Shown here: one piece after another, positions 61,537 to 64,000 of the stretch
Numbering within the stretch: the first letter of the stretch is position 1
Layout of the letters: each line of letters opens with the position of its first letter
Origin: Phormidium tanganyikae FI6-MK23
GTDB lineage: Bacteria; Cyanobacteriota; Cyanobacteriia; Leptolyngbyales; Leptolyngbyaceae
Assembly: GCA_019359175.1 (NCBI GenBank)
Contig: JAHHHU010000003.1
Span: forward strand, 62,001-126,000
Length of the DNA stretch: 64,000 nucleotides
Reading direction: 5' to 3'
Program-made: the position numbers and the translations under genes
Notes under the pieces: generated by a model
The model's database searches: none
What the model saw: only the letters and a program-made list of their open reading frames with translations
What the model was told of the DNA's origin: nothing

Positions 61537-62637
61537 CTAATCCTGCCACAATCGCCGTCCGGGTTTACCGTTTAATCGATCGTGCGTCTCTCGCAATAAC
61601 TTCGGAATGTCCAACTTCTCCGGGCATCTCGGCAAACAGTCGCCACAGTCCGTACAGCGATTTCCTTTATTTCCGGGAAACCAGTGCCCCGCATTCTCAA
61701 ACATCCGATAGCGATACTCGCCAAAACTCGTCATATCGTAGGCTGTGGCAAGATTTCGCAACCGCAGCACTTCAGGAATGTGAATCGATTCGGGACAAGG
61801 TAAACAGGCATAACACTGGCTGCACTGATCTGGCTCGATCGCACTTCTCGCTTTCAAACGCTCGATCGCTTCCTCAATACTCAAATCTTCATCTAAATAC
61901 GGTAAATTTAACTCTTCAGGATTTGCGGCTCCGACGCTTAATGTGGTGATTCTGCGATCGTTGAGTAAAAATCGATAATTCAACTCCAGCGGTGAAAACG
62001 GTACACACAAATCGATTAGGGCTTGGGGCGGTGTGTGCAGCATTCCGGCTTTGTCCGCAGGCGAAATAATAAAAACGCCCATGTCTTTTTGGTGAGCAAG
62101 TTCGATGGCGGCAGCATTGCGCTGAAAGAAGAAAGAATAATGCAAATTTACAAATTCAAAAAGCTCGGTTCCGATCGCTGCCAAAATCAGATCGAGTAAG
62201 CCATGTGTCGAAAAGCCAACGTGCCGCACTCGTCCATCTGCAATCGCATTCCGAAGCGCTTTCATGCAGCCATTTTCGGCTTTGATCCAATCGAGATGCT
62301 CCCAAGTATTTAAACCGTGAATCGCCACACTCTCGATCGAACTAACTTGAAGTTTCTGTAATGATTCATCAATGAATTTATCAGTTTGTGCGGCATCCAA
62401 ACTGGGTGGAAGTTTCGTTGTTAGAAAAATACGATCGCGAGCAATCGATCTCAGCGCTGATCCCAGAAATTCCTCACTTTTTCCGTATCCTCGCGCGGTT
62501 TCGATGTGATTAATACCAAGCTCGTTCGCGCGTTGAACCGTTTGTTCCATCCCTTGCGGAGACGACAAACAGCGCATCGTTCCGAGGGAAAACACCGAGT
62601 AAGAAAGATTCGTTTTACCGAAGCGGCGATGCTGCAT
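61537..62637 (-). CDS. Aldo/keto reductase with C-terminal 4Fe-4S motifs
   Basis: The 366-aa protein has an AKR barrel: RFGKTNLSYSVFSLGTM, INHIETARGYGKSEEFLG (Tyr in YGKSE), FLTTKLPP (Lys) and ESVAIHGLN (His). The usual catalytic Asp of DTAxxYG is Glu here. The C-terminal third carries Cys clusters, CSQCYACLPCP (~270) and CTDCGDCLPRCP (~327), of ferredoxin type, as in YhdN/Fe-S AKRs of cyanobacteria. Reduces an aldehyde or ketone, possibly with redox control. It precedes the NRPS gene by about 190 bases on the same strand, but it also sits 9 bases after the BFN gene stop, so it is probably cotranscribed with BFN. Confidence 0.88.
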   Translation of the reverse strand: MQHRRFGKTNLSYSVFSLGTMRCLSSPQGMEQTVQRANELGINHIETARGYGKSEEFLGSALRSIARDRIFLTTKLPPSLDAAQTDKFIDESLQKLQVSSIESVAIHGLNTWEHLDWIKAENGCMKALRNAIADGRVRHVGFSTHGLLDLILAAIGTELFEFVNLHYSFFFQRNAAAIELAHQKDMGVFIISPADKAGMLHTPPQALIDLCVPFSPLELNYRFLLNDRRITTLSVGAANPEELNLPYLDEDLSIEEAIERLKARSAIEPDQCSQCYACLPCPESIHIPEVLRLRNLATAYDMTSFGEYRYRMFENAGHWFPGNKGNRCTDCGDCLPRCPEKLDIPKLLRETHDRLNGKPGRRLWQD

Positions 62638-62645
62638 GAACGAGC

Positions 62646-63152
62646 TTACTGCGCTTCCCCGCTGCTAAACCGTCCTCGCTGAATTAATTCATCCGGACTT
62701 AAATTGGATAAGAACTCTCGGAATGCTCGCCGTTCAGCTTCATCCGCATCGCGATCGACCGGAATCGACGCATCTGCAACGACTTCTTCCATCACCCAGA
62801 TCGGGCTATTCGTTCGGAGTGCAATTGCGATCGCATCACTGGGACGAGCATCAATCTCGCGCCGCGTTTCTCCCTGTGCCACGATTAAAACGGCGTAAAA
62901 AGTATTATCCTGCAAAGAATGAATAATTATCTTTTCAACGACCATTTGCCACGCTTCTAAAAAATTCACGATCAGATCGTGAGTCAACGGACGGGGAGGC
63001 GTTTGACCTTCCAGCACGTTGATGATTGCTTTTGCTTGATCCTGACCAATGTAAATCGGAAGCGCTCGTCGATCGGTTGCGTCTTTTAGCAATACGATCG
63101 GGCTTCGAGTCTGCGCGTCTAACGCAATGCCCGCAACCTTCATTTCAATCAT
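62646..63152 (-). CDS. Bifunctional nuclease (BFN/DUF151) family protein
   Basis: 168 aa from the ATG at 63152; the frame stays open upstream but the first 22 codons are foreign to the family. MIEMKVAGIALDAQTRSPIV, LKDATDRRALPIYIGQDQA, PPRPLTHDLIVNFLEAWQM and DARPSDAIAIALRTNSPIWV are classic BFN blocks. The UVR-like tail is short. The family was described as a nuclease in Arabidopsis and as a regulator in bacteria; the role in cyanobacteria is uncertain. It lies 8 bases upstream of the AKR. Confidence 0.88.
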   Translation of the reverse strand: MIEMKVAGIALDAQTRSPIVLLKDATDRRALPIYIGQDQAKAIINVLEGQTPPRPLTHDLIVNFLEAWQMVVEKIIIHSLQDNTFYAVLIVAQGETRREIDARPSDAIAIALRTNSPIWVMEEVVADASIPVDRDADEAERRAFREFLSNLSPDELIQRGRFSSGEAQ

Positions 63153-63530
63153 GGTGTAGCCTCTAGAACTCCGGAAGCATAATAAGGGTGGAGAAGTTAC
63201 CAAAATCAGGTCAAACAACGTACCGATCGAATCCGGGAGCGGGATTGTAGCCGAGGGGTGCTGTTCAGTATGCCCTGGTCTTTGAACTCGATCCTAAATC
63301 ATCCGTCTTAGAATTTGACAAAATTGAGAAAGACTTCCCGATTTCATCATTTTCCTAAGAAGAAGATAAAACAAGCACAAAGCCATATTGTGATTTTAGA
63401 CTGTAATCTGTCTGAAGTTGAATGTCTAGAAGGATTCTCAAAAATTACGAAATCCCAGTGACAGTAACAAAATCATCATGGGGACAGTCATACCCGCACT
63501 TCAGTTGATTCGCAAAAAAGGATATTACTC
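63153..63530. other. 378-base divergent intergenic region before riboflavin synthase
   Basis: This separates the BFN gene (minus) from ribE (plus). I looked for an FMN riboswitch and found neither its conserved purine-rich ends nor its fold. No ORF is convincing. AAAAAAGGA shortly before the GTG at 63531 provides a ribosome site. Confidence 0.4.
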
Positions 63531-64000
63531 GTGTTTACAGGATTGGTTCAAACAGTGGGGCGCTTGGTGATTTTGAATCCTGAACAAGTGAGGATTTCAG
63601 GGTCGCGCGTGTCGATGATTTTGCATGATTTGGCGATCGGGGATAGTGTCGCAGTCGATGGCGTTTGCCTCACGGTGACAGAAATTTTGGGCGATGGCTT
63701 TGTAGCGGATGTTTCTCCCGAAACGGTGAGCCGTACGACGCTAGGGCAATCCGCCGAGGATGCAAAATCTGTAAATCTAGAGACTTCGCTGCGAGTGGGA
63801 AGTAAGTTAGGCGGGCATTTTGTCACCGGGCACGTCGATGGAATTGGCACGTTTGAATCTGCGACTCAGACTGCAACTTCATGGGAGATTCTATTTAATA
63901 CGGCAAGCGAACAGGTTGCACGATACATTCTGCTGAAAGGAAGCATCTCGGTGAATGGAATTAGTTTGACGATCGCAGACTGTGCGGCTGATGGTTCCTG
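63531..64000 (+). CDS. ribE: Riboflavin synthase alpha chain (partial, 3' end outside window)
   Basis: I translated this by hand from GTG 63531; it runs open to the window end (156 codons). The start (V)FTGLVQTVGRLV is the canonical riboflavin-synthase N-terminus. It continues with IGDSVAVDGVCLTVTEI, FVADVSPETVSRTTLG and GSKLGGHFVTGHVDG (end of the first barrel), then SVNGISLTIADC opening the second lumazine-binding barrel. It dismutates two 6,7-dimethyl-8-ribityllumazine molecules to riboflavin in the cytosol. No other rib gene is in the window. Confidence 0.95.
   Translation, partial: MFTGLVQTVGRLVILNPEQVRISGSRVSMILHDLAIGDSVAVDGVCLTVTEILGDGFVADVSPETVSRTTLGQSAEDAKSVNLETSLRVGSKLGGHFVTGHVDGIGTFESATQTATSWEILFNTASEQVARYILLKGSISVNGISLTIADCAADGS

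Noticed and set aside
63153-63530. FMN riboswitch before riboflavin synthase
   Set aside because: The conserved FMN-aptamer sequence blocks are not present in either direction.

Overview
The window is a stretch of cyanobacterial chromosome. The sequence is studded with GCGATCGC/CGATCG (HIP1-type) palindromes. Many genes are cyanobacterial: ldpA next to a ycf45-like R3H ATPase gene, patD, an orange-carotenoid-protein C-terminal-domain homologue, rppA-type regulation, short-form hisG and a HetI-like phosphopantetheinyl transferase. PatD suggests a filamentous, possibly heterocyst-related lineage. I cannot name the species. No tRNA, rRNA, CRISPR array, intact transposase or prophage module was seen.

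Layout. 1-2073: two family 2 glycosyltransferases (surface polysaccharide), the first cut by the window edge. 2324-6250: repeat element A, a Tat/lipoprotein-like solute-binding protein, small membrane proteins, DUF456, the rescue hydrolase ArfB and repeat element B. 6291-17383: a signalling block with a FecR protein translationally overlapped by a CHASE2 histidine kinase, an exported FAD oxidoreductase, and two paralogous hybrid PAS histidine kinases in tandem. 17521-20474: a tight four-gene operon (PD-(D/E)XK-like protein, membrane protein, phosphopantetheinyl transferase, Rieske oxygenase). 20516-28349: cutA-GNAT pair, a decayed Rpn-type nuclease, ldpA, ycf45-like ATPase, hisC, a 46-aa membrane protein, an SGNH hydrolase and a GH25 muramidase. 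28818-38929: relA/spoT, patD with a zinc-ribbon gene, sppA, a DMT transporter, an OCP C-terminal-domain homologue, queG and an HD protein, with repeat elements C and D. 38998-45176: rppA-like regulator, hisG-ABC exporter, repeat element E, secreted RNase T2, a zinc-ribbon membrane protein and an HTH protein.

45396-52613 is a co-oriented six-gene envelope/stress island: a lipoprotein, a cytosolic hypothetical, a 1017-aa membrane protein with eight ~98-residue repeats, a YflT/DUF2382 stress protein, a BON-domain lipoprotein and an EcsC-family protein. Several carry unusually strong Shine-Dalgarno sites and strong hairpin terminators.

52608-61342 (minus strand) is a compact two-protein NRPS: C-A-PCP, then TubC dock-C-A(MT)-PCP-TE. 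It predicts a short, possibly N-acylated, N-methylated dipeptide-type product. The phosphopantetheinyl transferase at 18492-19172 could activate its carrier domains. The window closes with a Fe-S aldo/keto reductase, a BFN-family protein and the 5' part of riboflavin synthase.

At least five short palindromic repeat elements (A-E) share modular arms and mostly occupy gaps between gene ends. A related core forms the terminator behind the BON lipoprotein. The items most worth following are the NRPS, the repeat-protein stress island, the repeat elements and the OCP C-terminal-domain homologue.
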